In this document: piece after piece, positions 33,101-42,710 of the stretch
Layout of the letters: every line of letters starts with the position of its first letter
Position numbering within the stretch: position 1 is the first letter of the stretch
Assembly: GCF_009797025.1 (NCBI RefSeq)
Contig: NZ_CP047027.1
Location: 3,720,001 to 3,784,000, forward strand
Length of the DNA: 64,000 bases
Direction: 5' to 3'
Source of the DNA: Cellulophaga sp. L1A9
GTDB lineage: Bacteria > Bacteroidota > Bacteroidia > Flavobacteriales > Flavobacteriaceae
The notes under the pieces: model-generated
What the model saw: the letters and a program-made list of their open reading frames with translations, nothing else
What the model was told of the DNA's origin: nothing
Databases searched by the model: none
Program-made: the position numbers and the translations under genes

Positions 33101-34887
33101 CCGGCAATATAACAATTACCGGAACTGTTTCTGGAGATTTTAATTCTGGCGATACAGTTAGCTTAGCGATTAACGGAATAACAACTACAGGACCTGTAAA
33201 TAGTTCAGGTATATTCAGCATTGTTGTGATAGGAGCAGATCTTTCAAATGATGCAGATACTACAGTCAATGGAAGTGTAAGTACAACAGATACTGCAGGA
33301 AATACAGGAGCAGCAACTACAACCAAAAGCTATACCGTAGATGTTACTTTGCCGGTGGCTACAATAATCATAGATAATATTACCGCAGATAATGTAGTCA
33401 ATACGTTGGAAGCAGCAGGGAACGTAACGATTACCGGAACTGTTTCTGGAGATTTTAATTCTGGAGACGTTGTAGACTTGGTTATTAATGGAGTTACAGT
33501 ATCGGGCACAGTAAATGCTTCAGGTGTGTTTAGTATTGTCGGTTTAGGAAACAATTTAGCTTTAGATTCAGATACAACAGTTGATGCTACTTTTTCAACC
33601 ACAGATACTGCTGGTAACCCAGGAAATACTTCAACCATCAAAGTGTATAATGTTGAAGTAGGAATAGTTAATCCGCCAACAATTACAGAAATTAGTACAG
33701 ATACAAATATTCCTACAGACGGAATCACTTCAGATAATACGCTTGATATTTTTGGAACATCAGTACCAAATACGCAAGTAGAACTATTTTTAGATGGCGT
33801 CAGTATCGGAACAGCAACAACAGCTGCTTCTGGAATTTGGGATTTTGATTATACGTCCACTACGCTTTTAGATGGTAGTTATACCCTTACGGCAATAGCT
33901 TCTGATGCCTTTGGAAACGTTAGTAATTCTTCTATAGATTTTATAGTGGTTATTGATACGCAAGCACCTATGATTAATGAAGAAATTACGGATAATCTTA
34001 CCCCTGTAATTACAGGACAGGGTGCTCCGAATGAAACCATTACTATGACAATAGATACGGATGAAGATGGTGTACCAGAAGTAAGCTATACGGTAACTAC
34101 GGATAGTTTAGGAACCTGGTCCTTAGCTACCGAAACTGCGACACCTATTACCGGAATGTTGCCTACTTTAAATTATCCAACAATTCTAACCATAACAGCT
34201 ACAGATATTGCGGGGAACTCCATCATTGGTAATACGACTATTACAGACGATTTTGATGATGATGGGTTAACCAATAGTGAAGAAGCTGCTTTAGGTACGG
34301 ATCCTAACAACCCGGATACGGATGGTGATGGTGTTGAAGATGGTGAAGAGGTTATGGATGATACCAATCCATTAGATGATTGTGACTCGTTGAATGGTAC
34401 ACCGCTACCAACAACGGATTGTGATGCAGACGGCTTGACCAATGCAGAAGAAGAGAATTTAGGAACAGATCCTTTTGATCCTGATAGTGATAATGATGGG
34501 ATTACAGATGGGCAAGAAGTGATAGATACCACAGATCCGTTAGATGCTTGCGATTCTGTTGGCGGTACTCCACCAATAGATGTGGCGTGTGACATTAGTA
34601 TTGCTAGTGATCTTATTACTCCAGATGCTAACGATGGACTATTCCGAATCATTAATATAGAAGCATTTCCAGAAAACACGGTGGAGGTATTTAACCGTTG
34701 GGGAAATAAAGTTTATGGAACAAGTGCTTACAACAATAGTTCAAATTCATTTTCAGGCTTGTCTAATGGACAAGCCGTAATTAAAGCCAACGATTATTTA
34801 CCTGCGGGAACCTATTTTTATGTCATAAAATATATAAAAAGAGGAGAAGCTAAACAGAAATCGGGTTACTTATATATAAATAGATAA
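27181..34887 (+). CDS. Giant Ig-repeat surface adhesin with type B CTD, TTG start
   Basis: 2568 residues. TTG at 27181 is the only sensible start: no in-frame ATG precedes or closely follows it, and the signal peptide (basic RSIIRK, then [17 protein letters not shown]) begins there. The N-terminal 400 residues hold two related beta-sandwich units, each followed by thrombospondin-3 motifs ([22 protein letters not shown]). From about residue 810 come two Ig-like repeat families. One ('GITSDNTL...GTA...VEVFLDG', about 100 residues) has six copies. The other ('DITADN.VN..EA...ITGTV.GDFN.GDTV', about 95 residues) has eight. Order is A1-4, B1-4, A5, B5-8, A6. Further DxDxDG repeats and a type B CTD ([24 protein letters not shown]) end it. 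It is followed by its probable SprF and PorE-like partners. Confidence 0.85.
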   Translation: MTAQRSIIRKLIFLCFILFFTQFIAAQTTGTWTNIGSGVWEATSSDGLVLVRAERTGGATITGVESMGCNSEAYSDPRILNNPSLEFNVISSAGSITFSFIEIATGLSVDILNPILHIDRLGTVAVAGSASGIFTLGDGTWTELNSNNNSFQSTTNSVEANLGFLLTGVGDECSRAAGGSLQLNAMVSSLTIDTTVNLPFLGLGANDDTVEFVLSNLVINPCTYGAIVGTPTALDIDGDGVNNSCDLDDDNDGILDTDEGKCTPTTTGSWTATGTTASYDYGNGVKINISTTNSNAFSSGNFTSPATNFWSENLAGTLSLASTYVWNSTMTVSFVDAFDIPIEVDQPILHLDRIGGQFGGIQNSATITLLNGNTWSKLSGTFDFATTSNTVYDGGTGLASSGYSAESTQNDENGTAAGTLRINEKVSSFTLQFVQRGTGGVGDEIELIIAACKDIDSDADGVPDPMDLDTDNDGIYDVVEAGHRQAYTLGRLTGTVGTDGIADSVQASGNENSETVNYTLADSEASPDGIPDFMELDSDGDVCNDTQEAGYTDLNGDGILGELPTIVDANGLVTGSTVIDGYAIPSNADSSSGNTQFDFQQEGQAILIPNPLDQPKNATTNGTSPVTFSVTATGNSLQYQWQVDDQSGGGFVTIDPTNATDMYTGSDTSTLTVTGVTAANNGDQFKVLITDDSFVCTSLLSNEAILTFNDTAPEAPIVTITEDINNDGIINSTELLGDIDVTITLPLVAVENDILTINGVSQTLTATAILNGEVTTSFTSPGEGNTLTVVAFITDSVTNIGIEGNDSALIDTTAPNVPVVTSISDDTGTSNTDGITTDQTLIIRGTADANSLVDVFLDGTVIGTTNTNALGVWTLDYTGTTVSNGAHTITAQATDNSGNVSGISVDFPILIDNTKPNTPVLYDITDDTDATVGGNNDQITSDNTLIFIGASQPDKIIEVFLDGISIGFTMSNTFGQVTFDYTGTIIPDGAYILTAQAISISGVKSTVSLDFPFTIDTTAPDAPVVTAITDDNGSSTSDGITSDNTLVFSGTAEAASSVEVFLDGTSLGAIVTNSTGVWSYDYTGTTLADGDYTLTAQATDLAGNSSIVSTDFDFTVDTSAPAAPAVTAISDDTGSNTSDGITSDNTLQITGTAEANNTVEVFIDGVSIGTVLADGAGDWTFDYSGTTLADGNYTITAQTIDLAGNSGPLSTAFPITIDATAPIVVLEIYDITSDNIVNATEAAGTISITGKVTGEFNLGDLVTLTINGVSTSGAIDASGYFTIIVSGNNLALDADTTVAGSISSSDTVGNIGIATNNKLYAVNTTLPAPILTIDNITTDNIINSAEAVAPITITGQVTGDFASGDLVNLVINGVTTSGPVDAMGVFSISVDENDLLNDADTTVDGSITTIDSAGNSGTTVADKAYNIDVTSPIASLDIDNITADNIVNASEGSNNVIITGSVSGESTAGDTVSLVINSVATTGTIDALGLFSISVEGSDLVLDADTTVEGSVVVTDTAGNSTTTTATKLYNVETTLPIPTLIINDITSDNTINSTEAIANVTITGTVGGDANSGDTVTLNINSVILTGAINASGIFSIVVSGNDLLIDSDTTVEGSVTTTDIYGNEGVATTNKLYNIDVTAPVSTNVTSISTDTGSNPLDGITSDNTLFINGTAEVDSSVEVFIDAISVGTTTADALGNWTFDYTATVLADGDYILTAQATDTAGNTGIISADFPITIDTTLPAITLVIDDITADNVVNATEASGSVSITGTVGGDFNTGDTVTLVINGVTSTGTVDNLGIFTSIVDGSDLALDADTTVSGSVSSVDLAGNLGTITADKLYTLDTVIPVMTLVINDITADNTINASEASGTITITGTVTGDYNTGDTVSLTINGNTYPSTLNTAGEFTTIVSGSDLALDPDTTVAGSITSSDAAGNEGTAIHDKVYSIATSLPIPVLTINDITADNLVNASEASGNITITGTVSGDFNSGDTVSLAINGITTTGPVNSSGIFSIVVIGADLSNDADTTVNGSVSTTDTAGNTGAATTTKSYTVDVTLPVATIIIDNITADNVVNTLEAAGNVTITGTVSGDFNSGDVVDLVINGVTVSGTVNASGVFSIVGLGNNLALDSDTTVDATFSTTDTAGNPGNTSTIKVYNVEVGIVNPPTITEISTDTNIPTDGITSDNTLDIFGTSVPNTQVELFLDGVSIGTATTAASGIWDFDYTSTTLLDGSYTLTAIASDAFGNVSNSSIDFIVVIDTQAPMINEEITDNLTPVITGQGAPNETITMTIDTDEDGVPEVSYTVTTDSLGTWSLATETATPITGMLPTLNYPTILTITATDIAGNSIIGNTTITDDFDDDGLTNSEEAALGTDPNNPDTDGDGVEDGEEVMDDTNPLDDCDSLNGTPLPTTDCDADGLTNAEEENLGTDPFDPDSDNDGITDGQEVIDTTDPLDACDSVGGTPPIDVACDISIASDLITPDANDGLFRIINIEAFPENTVEVFNRWGNKVYGTSAYNNSSNSFSGLSNGQAVIKANDYLPAGTYFYVIKYIKRGEAKQKSGYLYINR

Positions 34888-34900
34888 TACAACGAATGTC

Positions 34901-35857
34901 ATGAAACTTCGTAACTACATAAAGATAATAATGCTCGTAGTGCTTGTGGTACTCCCTCTTTTTGGAAGTCTAAAAGCACAGCAAGATGCTCAGTACACGC
35001 AATATATGTACAATACATTAGCCGTGAATCCTGCCTATGCAGGATCTCGTGGTGCATTGAGTATTGCTGCTTTGCATAGATCACAATGGGTAGGATTAGA
35101 TGGTGCTCCTACCACACAAACCTTAAATATTCATAGTCCAATTTCTACTAATGTAGGAGCGGGGTTATCTATAGTGAATGATGAAATAGGAAATGGGACG
35201 AATCAAGATACTTATTTTGATGCTACTTTTTCATATACCATTTTAACCTCAGAAAGTAATAAACTTAGCTTCGGATTAAAAGCAGGGGGTCATTTTTTAA
35301 ACATCGACTTTAATAAATTAAGAAACTATAATCCGTCTACAGCTCCCGCAGGAGTGGAATCTATTGATAAAAAGTTTTCTCCTAATTTTGGAGCAGGTGT
35401 GTATTTTCATAATGAACGTTTTTACGCGGGACTTTCCATACCTAATTTTTTAGAAACAGAGCATTTTGATAATGCATCAGGATCAGCATCCACCGTAGGT
35501 ACAGAACGTATGAATTGGTATCTAATATCTGGTTATGTGTTTGATTTAAGTTATAATCTAAAATTAAAACCAGCAGTACTGGTAAAAGCAGTAAATGGTG
35601 CTCCTTTGCAAACCGATATTTCGGCGACTATGTTATACAACGAAAAATTTTCATTGGGTGCAGGGTACCGTTTAAATGCAGCTTTAAGTGCTTTAATAGG
35701 TTTTCAGCTCTCCGAACGTTTAATGGTGGGTTTAGCGTATGATAAAGAAACAACAGCTTTGGGAGATACCAGTTTCAACGATGGTTCTTTTGAAGTATTT
35801 ATCCGTTATGAATTTAAGGCTAAAACTAGAAATGCATTAACCCCAAGATTCTTCTAA
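34901..35857 (+). CDS. PorP/SprF family T9SS outer-membrane protein
   Basis: 318 residues with signal peptide (about 1-26) and the PorP/SprF opening block QDAQYTQYMYNTLAVNPAYA, then RSQWVGLDGAPTTQTLN, LSIVNDEIGNGTNQ and FGAGVYFH. It ends RFF, the same as its island paralogue. It begins 13 bases after the adhesin stop and ends 2 bases before the PorE-like gene. The role is inferred as outer-membrane partner for export or anchoring of the 2568-residue type B CTD protein. Confidence 0.9.
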   Translation: MKLRNYIKIIMLVVLVVLPLFGSLKAQQDAQYTQYMYNTLAVNPAYAGSRGALSIAALHRSQWVGLDGAPTTQTLNIHSPISTNVGAGLSIVNDEIGNGTNQDTYFDATFSYTILTSESNKLSFGLKAGGHFLNIDFNKLRNYNPSTAPAGVESIDKKFSPNFGAGVYFHNERFYAGLSIPNFLETEHFDNASGSASTVGTERMNWYLISGYVFDLSYNLKLKPAVLVKAVNGAPLQTDISATMLYNEKFSLGAGYRLNAALSALIGFQLSERLMVGLAYDKETTALGDTSFNDGSFEVFIRYEFKAKTRNALTPRFF

Positions 35858-35859
35858 GT

Positions 35860-37821
35860 ATGAAAAAGACACTATACAACTATCTATTTTGTTTTTTTGG
35901 AATGCTAACATTTAGTTATGCACAAGAAGGTAAATTAAAAAAAGCAGAAGAGAATTTTAATAATCATTCGTATGCCTTAGCAATTAAGAGTTACGAAGAA
36001 TTAATAGCAAAGGGATATACGTCTGATGTGATTTATAAAAACCTTGGTGATGCTAATTTTAATAATGGTGATTATGTAAAAGCGGCAGAATGGTATGAGA
36101 AGCTTTTTGCTTTGAAATCTGATGCTATTGGAGCAGAATACTATTTTAGGTATGCACAGTCCTTAAAATCAACGGAAGCGTATAAGAAGTCAGATACTTA
36201 TATGAGAAAATTCCAAAAAATGAAAGCGACCGATTCAAGGGCTCAGAAATTTTCTGAAAATAGCGATTATTTGGAGCAAATAAGATCAAAAACAAAACGA
36301 TTCACTTTAAAAAAGATCTCTGTCAATTCTAAGAATTCAGAATTTGCACCGTCCGTATATCAAGGTAATTTAGTTTTTGCAAGTGCCAGAGATACTGGTT
36401 TGCTGGTGAATAATATTCATAAATGGACTAATTCGGCCTATTTGAATTTATACCAAGCAGATTCTACCAATGAGGAAGGTACATTTAAAACGCCAGAAGT
36501 TTTTTCTAAAACATTAAATTCTAAAACGCACGAATCGTCAACCGCTTTCACGAAAGAAGGGACTACGGTTTACTTTACTCGAAACAATAGTAAAGACGGC
36601 AATTTTGTAGAAGATGAAGCGGGTTTAAGTCGCCTAAAGATTTATAGTGCTACCTTAGAGAATGGGATTTGGGGAAGTGTTACTGAGCTCCCTTTTAATA
36701 GTAATGAATATTCTACTGCGCATCCTAGTTTGAGTGCCGATGAGAAAACCTTATATTTTGCATCGGATATGTCGCCTAGTTTTGGAGCTTCTGATATTTT
36801 TAAAGTAACACTAAATGAGGATGGTACTTTTGGTACTCCTGAGAATTTAGGAAATACCATCAATACAGAAGCTCGGGAGACCTTCCCTTTCATAGCAGAA
36901 AGCGGAGATCTCTATTTTTCTTCAGATGGACATCCTGGTTTGGGAGGGTTAGATGTCTATACAGTATCGGCTAAAACAGGTGCTATCTCTAATGTAGGAG
37001 TACCTATAAATAGTAAAGAAGATGATTTTTCTATTATTCTAAATGAAGAGAAATTAAACGGATACTTTGCCTCAAATAGAGCAGGAGGTATGGGAGATGA
37101 TGATATTTATGCTTTTAGCTTCGAGAAAATAGAAGAAGAACCAGAAGAAATTGTTTCAAAAATAAACGGTTCTATTATAGATAAAGTAACGGGGGAACAA
37201 CTTCCTTACGGAAAAGTTACCGTGTATGATTATGCCAACAATAATCTGTTTGAAATTAATGCTGATGCGAAAGGAGAATTCTTTTCTCCAATAGAATTTC
37301 CAAGTAAAAAATACCGCTTTGTTGCTGAGGTAGAAGGGTATAATGATGAAACGGTATATCTAATAACTCCCATGGATACCGTTGATGAAACTTTAGAAGA
37401 ATTGAAGTTTATTATTCCAATGGAAAAAGGAGACAAATCTTCTGTAATTGGTGCCGATTTAGTAGAAATTTTAAAGCTTAAAACTATATTTTTTAATACC
37501 AATAGTTCTTATTTAAATCCAGATGCTTATCCAGAACTAGATAAAGTGGTCGCGTATATGGAAGCACATCCTAAAGCTCGTGTTGAGGTAGGGTCACACT
37601 CCGATAGTAGAGATAGTGATCGCTACAACCTATGGCTATCAGATCGTAGAGCTAAATCTACGGTTTCCTATATCATTTCTATGGGGATTTCAGAAAGTCG
37701 TATTACTGGAACTGGTTATGGAGAAACTTTATTGGTGAATAAATGTGATAATGATGTTCCATGTACCGAAGAAGAACATGCATTAAATCGTAGATCAGAA
37801 TTTATAGTTTTTCAAAACTAA
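35860..37821 (+). CDS. PorE-like OmpA-family protein (TPR, beta-propeller, OmpA)
   Basis: 653 residues with a signal peptide (about 1-21), TPR helices (about 25-120: NLGDANFNNGDYVKAAEWYE) and a propeller (about 150-415: FASARDTG, YFTRNN, YFASDMSPSFGASDIF, YFSSDGHPGLGGLDVY). A carboxypeptidase-regulatory-like domain (about 425-515) and an OmpA domain (about 535-653: HSDSRDSDRYN, LSDRRA, NRRSEF) complete it. The architecture matches the T9SS component PorE. It is last in the adhesin-SprF-PorE operon and converges on the AraC gene 27 bases away with no clear terminator between. Confidence 0.85.
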   Translation: MKKTLYNYLFCFFGMLTFSYAQEGKLKKAEENFNNHSYALAIKSYEELIAKGYTSDVIYKNLGDANFNNGDYVKAAEWYEKLFALKSDAIGAEYYFRYAQSLKSTEAYKKSDTYMRKFQKMKATDSRAQKFSENSDYLEQIRSKTKRFTLKKISVNSKNSEFAPSVYQGNLVFASARDTGLLVNNIHKWTNSAYLNLYQADSTNEEGTFKTPEVFSKTLNSKTHESSTAFTKEGTTVYFTRNNSKDGNFVEDEAGLSRLKIYSATLENGIWGSVTELPFNSNEYSTAHPSLSADEKTLYFASDMSPSFGASDIFKVTLNEDGTFGTPENLGNTINTEARETFPFIAESGDLYFSSDGHPGLGGLDVYTVSAKTGAISNVGVPINSKEDDFSIILNEEKLNGYFASNRAGGMGDDDIYAFSFEKIEEEPEEIVSKINGSIIDKVTGEQLPYGKVTVYDYANNNLFEINADAKGEFFSPIEFPSKKYRFVAEVEGYNDETVYLITPMDTVDETLEELKFIIPMEKGDKSSVIGADLVEILKLKTIFFNTNSSYLNPDAYPELDKVVAYMEAHPKARVEVGSHSDSRDSDRYNLWLSDRRAKSTVSYIISMGISESRITGTGYGETLLVNKCDNDVPCTEEEHALNRRSEFIVFQN

Positions 37822-37848
37822 TTTCTTGGAATAAGGAGCAGGTGCAAT

Positions 37849-38835
37849 TTATAGTTGTTTTTTAAACTGTTTAGGGGTAGTTCCTGTTTTCTTTCTGAAA
37901 GCAGCAGTGAAATGAGTTGCATTTTTATACCCCACTTCCTCCGCAATTTGATAGACCATTTTTTGCGAGTTTTCCAATAAAAGCTTGGCATGATCCATTT
38001 TTTCTGTAATCGTATAATCGTGTATACTACAACCAAAAACCCTGATGAATTCCTTATTTAATGCGGGCCCTGTGATTCCCACTTCATCACCTAGTTCTGT
38101 TAGAGTCATGTTCCTATGAATATTGGTTTTAATGAACTTTTTTACGTCATATAAAATATTTAATATCTTGTTTTGAGTTGTTTTATTTGGATTTACCTCA
38201 TTTTTTTTATACAACTCTATTTGTAAGGCAATAAGCTCAAATACCTTTGCTCTTAAATACAAACGATTTGCTTTTTCAACACTATCTTTTTTTTCAATAC
38301 TTAAGAGAATATTTAAAAGCTCTTCGGTTATGGGTAGAATTAGTTTTTCATCGCTTAGTTTTTTGAAATCATAATCGTTTAAAAAGCCATGATTGATTAA
38401 AAAAGTTTTTGGGACCACCACTTTGATTTCTTTAAATTGTTTCTTGCCTAAAATTCTGCTATGACCACTAAAATGATCAATACTCGCCATATAGGATGCT
38501 CTGTTTTCATAAAATATTTGTTGGACCTCATCAATATAAATAATTTTTTCACCCGTAATTAGAAAACAAATTTGCAATATCTCTTTATCTATAACAGGTT
38601 TATACAAGATGTCTTTATGTAGTTGAAATCTACTCATTGTAATTTCAATGTCTTCCGAAATGAAGTAATTTAGAGTACCATTCCCATATTTGGGCAACAG
38701 TTGGTATTGGTGTACACTAACGCCATTACTGGTAAAAGTGTTGGTTTTTATTCCAATTTCATCTTTTAAATACGCAATAGATAAGCGCAAATCATATACG
38801 TCTTCATTATTAAAATCGCGTCTTTTTTTTATCAT
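37849..38835 (-). CDS. AraC-family transcriptional regulator
   Basis: 328 residues. The last 100 residues carry the two helix-turn-helix motifs of AraC (MTLTELGDEVGITGPALNKEF and VYQIAEEVGYKNATHFTAAFRKKTGTTP). The N-terminal 200 residues probably bind a ligand. It is transcribed divergently from a TonB-dependent siderophore receptor with an 82-base shared region, the arrangement seen for PchR/YbtA-type regulators that activate receptor genes when the siderophore is present. The ligand cannot be identified from sequence. Confidence 0.88.
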   Translation of the reverse strand: MIKKRRDFNNEDVYDLRLSIAYLKDEIGIKTNTFTSNGVSVHQYQLLPKYGNGTLNYFISEDIEITMSRFQLHKDILYKPVIDKEILQICFLITGEKIIYIDEVQQIFYENRASYMASIDHFSGHSRILGKKQFKEIKVVVPKTFLINHGFLNDYDFKKLSDEKLILPITEELLNILLSIEKKDSVEKANRLYLRAKVFELIALQIELYKKNEVNPNKTTQNKILNILYDVKKFIKTNIHRNMTLTELGDEVGITGPALNKEFIRVFGCSIHDYTITEKMDHAKLLLENSQKMVYQIAEEVGYKNATHFTAAFRKKTGTTPKQFKKQL

Positions 38836-38866
38836 AACTCGTCGTTTAGAATTGGACAGTACTTTT

Positions 38867-38874
38867 TAAGTTTG
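38867..38874 (+). promoter_or_regulatory. -7 element of the siderophore receptor operon
   Basis: TAAGTTTG matches TAnnTTTG exactly and lies about 43 bases before the receptor ATG. It sits in the 82-base gap shared with the divergent AraC gene. Confidence 0.6.
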
Positions 38875-38884
38875 CAGTCACAAA

Positions 38885-38909
38885 CTTATTTAGACTAATT
38901 AAAAATAAC
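38885..38909 (+). promoter_or_regulatory. Possible Fur-like iron box
   Basis: CTTATTTAGACTAAT followed by TAAAAATAAC resembles one and a half arms of the TTTAGA-n-TCTAAA-like palindrome often seen before Bacteroidota iron genes. It lies just after the predicted transcription start, where repressor binding would block elongation. The second arm is imperfect, so this is tentative. Confidence 0.35.
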
Positions 38910-38917
38910 AAATTATA

Positions 38918-41257
38918 ATGCTTAAAAATTTATTTGCGTTTGTAGCAATTTTCGGAATGATATCTTTTTCTGTAGCTCAAACCAGTTCCGTAAAAGGTAG
39001 CATAGTGAACTCACAAAATAAACCTATTGCAGATGTTACGGTGCTATTAGAACAGACTTCTTATGGGGTTATGACGAATGCTAAAGGACAGTTTAATATT
39101 TCGGCCGTTCCTGCAGGAACGTACACGTTAAATGTATCTTCTATTGGATTTTCTACAGTAAAAAAAGCAATTACTGTTACAGCGAACAAAACCACAAATG
39201 TAGGGATCATAAAGCTTACGGAACATGAAGAAGCACTACAAGAAGTAGTCGTAAATGGGCGACAGAATAAGTATAGTGTAAAAACACCATCCACTTCTTT
39301 ACGTTTAAAAACAGAAATTGTAAACCTACCCCAAAACATTCAAGTGGTAAGTAGTGATTTACTTAAAGACCAACAGGTAACCAATATTATGGATGGTCTA
39401 ATCCGTAATGTGAGTGGCGTTACGATGCTAGAGCATTGGGGGAATTTTGCACGGGTGAATATGCGTGGATTTCGGTTACCAGCTTTTAGAAACGGAGTGA
39501 ATATTCAAGATACTTGGGGGCCGCTATCTGAAGATATGAGTAGCGTAGCGCGTATAGAATTTGTTAAGGGACCTGCCGGATTCATGATGTCTGCCGGAGA
39601 ACCTGGCGGATTTTATAATGTAGTTACTAAAATGCCAACCGTAAATCCGGTTGCTGAAGTTTCTGTAGCAGCAGGTAGTTTTGATAGTTATAGAGCTACG
39701 GCAGATTTTGGAGGGAAACTTACAGAAAACGGGAAGTTGCTTTACCGATTAAATGGAATGTACCAAACAGCAGATTCTCATAGAGGAGGAGAAGACGCAG
39801 AACGTTTCGGAATCTCCCCGTCCATAACCTACAATATTTCTGATAAAACATCCTTAACAACACAGTTAAGTATACAAGACGCAGAAAGTTATTTAGGTTC
39901 TGCTTACGTTTTTGCTCCTGTAGATGGTGGTTATGGTAGTTTAGATCGTGATTTTAAGTTTACAGATTCAAATTATCCAGCAACCGACATTCAAGAAACC
40001 TCTTTGTTTACAAACTTTAACCACGATTTCTCTAAGAACTGGAGTATAGCATCACAATTTGCTTATATGCGCTATGATCAGGTGGGAAATTCTATATGGC
40101 TTTGGAGTTTAGATTCCGATACCGGAGACGCTGCTCGTTACATGAGTATTTGGGATGCTTTATCTGTTGGAAAATATTTTCAGACCTATGTAAACGGAAA
40201 ATTTGATACCGGAAGTGTGAGTCATAAAATTTTAGGAGGATATGATTTTAGTCAGAAAGAATATTGGGCAGATTTTAGCCAGTTCGCTGTTATTGATATA
40301 GACGAGCCCTTTAATATTTATAATCCGAGGTATGGCAATTCTGTTTTACCAAATTTTGATAGATCAGTAGATTTAAAATTTAGAGATGGTGTTTACAATT
40401 ATGGTACTACCGTTAGCGCATTCTACTTTCAGGACGAAATAGGCTTTTTTCAGGATAAGCTTAGACTTACATTGGCTGGGAGATATACTAATTTAAAGAC
40501 AATTGGAAAAGACGAGAGCGATGAAAAATTTACCCCTAGAGTAGGATTAAGTGTAGATGTATTACCAACATTAAAAGCCTATGCTTTGTATGACCAATCT
40601 TTTCAAGGGCAGACAGGAATTAGTGCCGCAGGAGATTATTTTGATCCTGAGGAGGCTAATGATATTGAAGCAGGTATGAAGAAAACTTTCTTTGACGGAC
40701 GTTTAAAAACCTCTTTAGGAGTATATCAAATTACAAAAGAGAATGTATTGGTAACGGATCCTGATAACGTAAATTTTTCTATTCAGTTAGGGGAAATACA
40801 ATCAAAGGGTGTCGAATTTGATTTGCAAGGGGAAATTACTCCGGAATTGAACATCATTTTAAATTATGCCAATACCAATGTTGAAATCACAGAAGATACC
40901 GATCCAGATAATGTGGGAACAAGAGTAGCAGGGCATGCAAAACATATGACCAACGGATGGTTAAATTATAGTTTTCCAGAAACTTCAAAATTAAAAGGTT
41001 TTGGAGCATCACTAGGATACCAATACCAAATAGACCGTTCTACTTGGGCCTGGGGAGCAGGTAACCAAAGTGATTTACCTGATTATTTCAGACTAGATGG
41101 TGGACTTTCATGGCAAAATAGCAAGCTCAGAATACAAGCAAATGTGAATAATATTTTGAATGAATATTTATATTCAGGCTCTAACTACGGCACCTATTTA
41201 TACTGGCAATCGGAACCAGGAATTAACGGAAGAGTAACAGTAACTTATTCATTTTAA
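38918..41257 (+). CDS. TonB-dependent siderophore receptor
   Basis: 779 residues with a signal peptide (about 1-20) and an N-terminal carboxypeptidase-regulatory-like domain (about 24-95) common in Bacteroidota. A plug domain (about 110-250: NLPQNIQVVSSDLLKDQQ, MRGFRLPAFRNGVNI, IEFVKGPAGFMMSAGEPGG) and a 22-strand barrel ending VTVTYSF follow. Plug motifs match the FhuA/FpvA-like siderophore receptor subfamily rather than SusC. It imports ferric siderophore using TonB energy. It leads an operon with a DUF4198-like protein, two small membrane proteins and a PepSY protein. Confidence 0.92.
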   Translation: MLKNLFAFVAIFGMISFSVAQTSSVKGSIVNSQNKPIADVTVLLEQTSYGVMTNAKGQFNISAVPAGTYTLNVSSIGFSTVKKAITVTANKTTNVGIIKLTEHEEALQEVVVNGRQNKYSVKTPSTSLRLKTEIVNLPQNIQVVSSDLLKDQQVTNIMDGLIRNVSGVTMLEHWGNFARVNMRGFRLPAFRNGVNIQDTWGPLSEDMSSVARIEFVKGPAGFMMSAGEPGGFYNVVTKMPTVNPVAEVSVAAGSFDSYRATADFGGKLTENGKLLYRLNGMYQTADSHRGGEDAERFGISPSITYNISDKTSLTTQLSIQDAESYLGSAYVFAPVDGGYGSLDRDFKFTDSNYPATDIQETSLFTNFNHDFSKNWSIASQFAYMRYDQVGNSIWLWSLDSDTGDAARYMSIWDALSVGKYFQTYVNGKFDTGSVSHKILGGYDFSQKEYWADFSQFAVIDIDEPFNIYNPRYGNSVLPNFDRSVDLKFRDGVYNYGTTVSAFYFQDEIGFFQDKLRLTLAGRYTNLKTIGKDESDEKFTPRVGLSVDVLPTLKAYALYDQSFQGQTGISAAGDYFDPEEANDIEAGMKKTFFDGRLKTSLGVYQITKENVLVTDPDNVNFSIQLGEIQSKGVEFDLQGEITPELNIILNYANTNVEITEDTDPDNVGTRVAGHAKHMTNGWLNYSFPETSKLKGFGASLGYQYQIDRSTWAWGAGNQSDLPDYFRLDGGLSWQNSKLRIQANVNNILNEYLYSGSNYGTYLYWQSEPGINGRVTVTYSF

Positions 41258-41270
41258 CACGATATAAATT

Positions 41271-41987
41271 ATGAAAAAATCAATTGCAACTTTAGTAATA
41301 CTACTTTTTGTTACCGCACAAAGTTTTGCCCATTATTTGTGGATCGAAGCAAATCCGCAAGGTGAAAAAGGAAAAAAACAGGAAGTAAGAGTCTACTTTG
41401 GAGAATATACCTACGGTGTGGTAGAAAAAGTAAATGGAGAAGCATTCCCCAACGTAAAAGATTTTACACTTTGGATTGTAGACGGTCAAGGAATAAAAAG
41501 CGAATTGTCTGTACGCGCTAAAGAAGACTATTATGTAGGCTATTTTACACCAAAGCAAGAGGGAGTATATACCGTAGTTTTAAATAATGATGCTATTAAT
41601 GTAATTGATTATACCGAGTATGATTTCGGAATTTTTAAAACACATTACAATGCTATCGCAAAAATAGTTATAGGAAAAGCGAAAGGTGAAACAGCAATCT
41701 TAAACAGCTCAGGAATAACAGTTAAAGATGTTTCCGAGAATAAAGAAGAAGTAAAATTACAAGTCTTATTTAAAAATAAGCCTTTAGCAAAAAATGAATT
41801 TAAAGTATATGTGGCCGATTTGTGGACTAAAACTTTAGAAACCGATGAAAATGGGTATGTGCAATTTAAAAAGCCATGGGATACTAAATACATCATCGAA
41901 ACTACTTTTGAGGAACGCGTTCCAGGTACCTATAAAGGGGATGCCTATGAGTTTATTTGGCACTGTGCAACGTATTGTATTCAATAG
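41271..41987 (+). CDS. DUF4198-like periplasmic protein of the iron locus
   Basis: 238 residues with a signal peptide (about 1-20) directly followed by HYLWIEANP, the start typical of DUF4198/NikM-like metal-associated proteins. A second beta domain (about 150-225) ends HCATYCIQ, offering His and Cys residues. It starts 13 bases after the receptor gene. The family often accompanies metal or siderophore uptake; a periplasmic metal- or siderophore-handling role is inferred. Confidence 0.75.
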   Translation: MKKSIATLVILLFVTAQSFAHYLWIEANPQGEKGKKQEVRVYFGEYTYGVVEKVNGEAFPNVKDFTLWIVDGQGIKSELSVRAKEDYYVGYFTPKQEGVYTVVLNNDAINVIDYTEYDFGIFKTHYNAIAKIVIGKAKGETAILNSSGITVKDVSENKEEVKLQVLFKNKPLAKNEFKVYVADLWTKTLETDENGYVQFKKPWDTKYIIETTFEERVPGTYKGDAYEFIWHCATYCIQ

Positions 41988-42019
41988 CATTATTTGAGTG
42001 AGTTAGTTTATTTTTTCTC

Positions 42020-42060
42020 AAACAACTCTGAATGAGCTCATGCGTTCAGGGTTGTTTTAA
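42020..42060 (+). terminator. Hairpin inside the iron operon (possible attenuator)
   Basis: AAACAACTCTGAA (42020-42032) pairs with TTCAGGGTTGTTT (42045-42057) around a 12-base loop, with one mismatch. A short T-run follows. Placed between the DUF4198-like gene and the small membrane proteins, it may reduce downstream transcription. Confidence 0.6.
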
Positions 42061-42072
42061 TGTTTTTAATTT

Positions 42073-42405
42073 ATGATTTCAACAGCAATTTTTCTTGTTT
42101 TCATTTCATTCTATATGTTTTACAACACCTCCGGTAGAGCTGTAAAGTATGTTGGTTTCGGTTTTGAAAATTGGATAGAAACCCATCAAATTTTAGGAAA
42201 ATTAATAGCTACTCTTTTAATAGCTATTGCAATTTTTTTACATATTCATTTGTTTGGCATAGGTGGAGGAATTCTTATTTTCCTAATAACGCTGATGCTC
42301 TTTGGAAGTAGTATTATTTTGTTGACTCCTTTACATTTAATCACGTATAAAATTGCATTTCTAATTTTCACTCCCTGTATCTGTTTTGAAACTTTTCTTT
42401 TATAA
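42073..42405 (+). CDS. Small membrane protein, DUF3325-like
   Basis: 110 residues with three hydrophobic segments (about 3-18, 42-65 and 68-108). Position and size match the DUF3325 proteins that occur with a DUF3649-like protein and a PepSY protein beside TonB-dependent siderophore receptors. The sequence itself is too featureless for a firm match. It begins 12 bases after the hairpin and is followed at 5 bases by the next small membrane gene. Confidence 0.6.
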   Translation: MISTAIFLVFISFYMFYNTSGRAVKYVGFGFENWIETHQILGKLIATLLIAIAIFLHIHLFGIGGGILIFLITLMLFGSSIILLTPLHLITYKIAFLIFTPCICFETFLL

Positions 42406-42410
42406 GTACT

Positions 42411-42710
42411 ATGCCAGCAAATAAAAAATATCTATCCTCTAATTGGCAGCGCTTTGCTAAAATTACAGCTGGAATAATTGGAGGGTATTTAGTGACCATT
42501 TCTTTTCATATAGCGCTTGCCTATGTTATAGAGCATACTGCACTACTAATCACGGCCACTTTTACGGGGTTCATTCTTTGGGTGGTGCTTATGATTGTTG
42601 CTTTTTTAGCTAAAAATGGTTGGAGAATATGGGCAATTTATCTTTTAATCACTTTAGTATTTTCCTTTTTAATTTACATAGGTAAACTCTATAATCCAAT
42701 TATATCCTAA
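42411..42710 (+). CDS. Small membrane protein, DUF3649-like
   Basis: 99 residues with three membrane segments (about 17-40, 45-65 and 70-92) and a basic N-terminus (NWQRFAKITAGIIGGY). It lies between the DUF3325-like gene and the PepSY gene, whose start overlaps its stop by one base (TAATG), which implies coupled translation. It is probably a structural partner of the PepSY protein in reductive release of iron from siderophores. Confidence 0.65.
   Translation: MPANKKYLSSNWQRFAKITAGIIGGYLVTISFHIALAYVIEHTALLITATFTGFILWVVLMIVAFLAKNGWRIWAIYLLITLVFSFLIYIGKLYNPIIS

Noticed and set aside
34173..34679. 168-residue minus-strand frame rich in Ser/Pro
   Set aside because: Antisense of the DxDxDG repeats and CTD of the adhesin.
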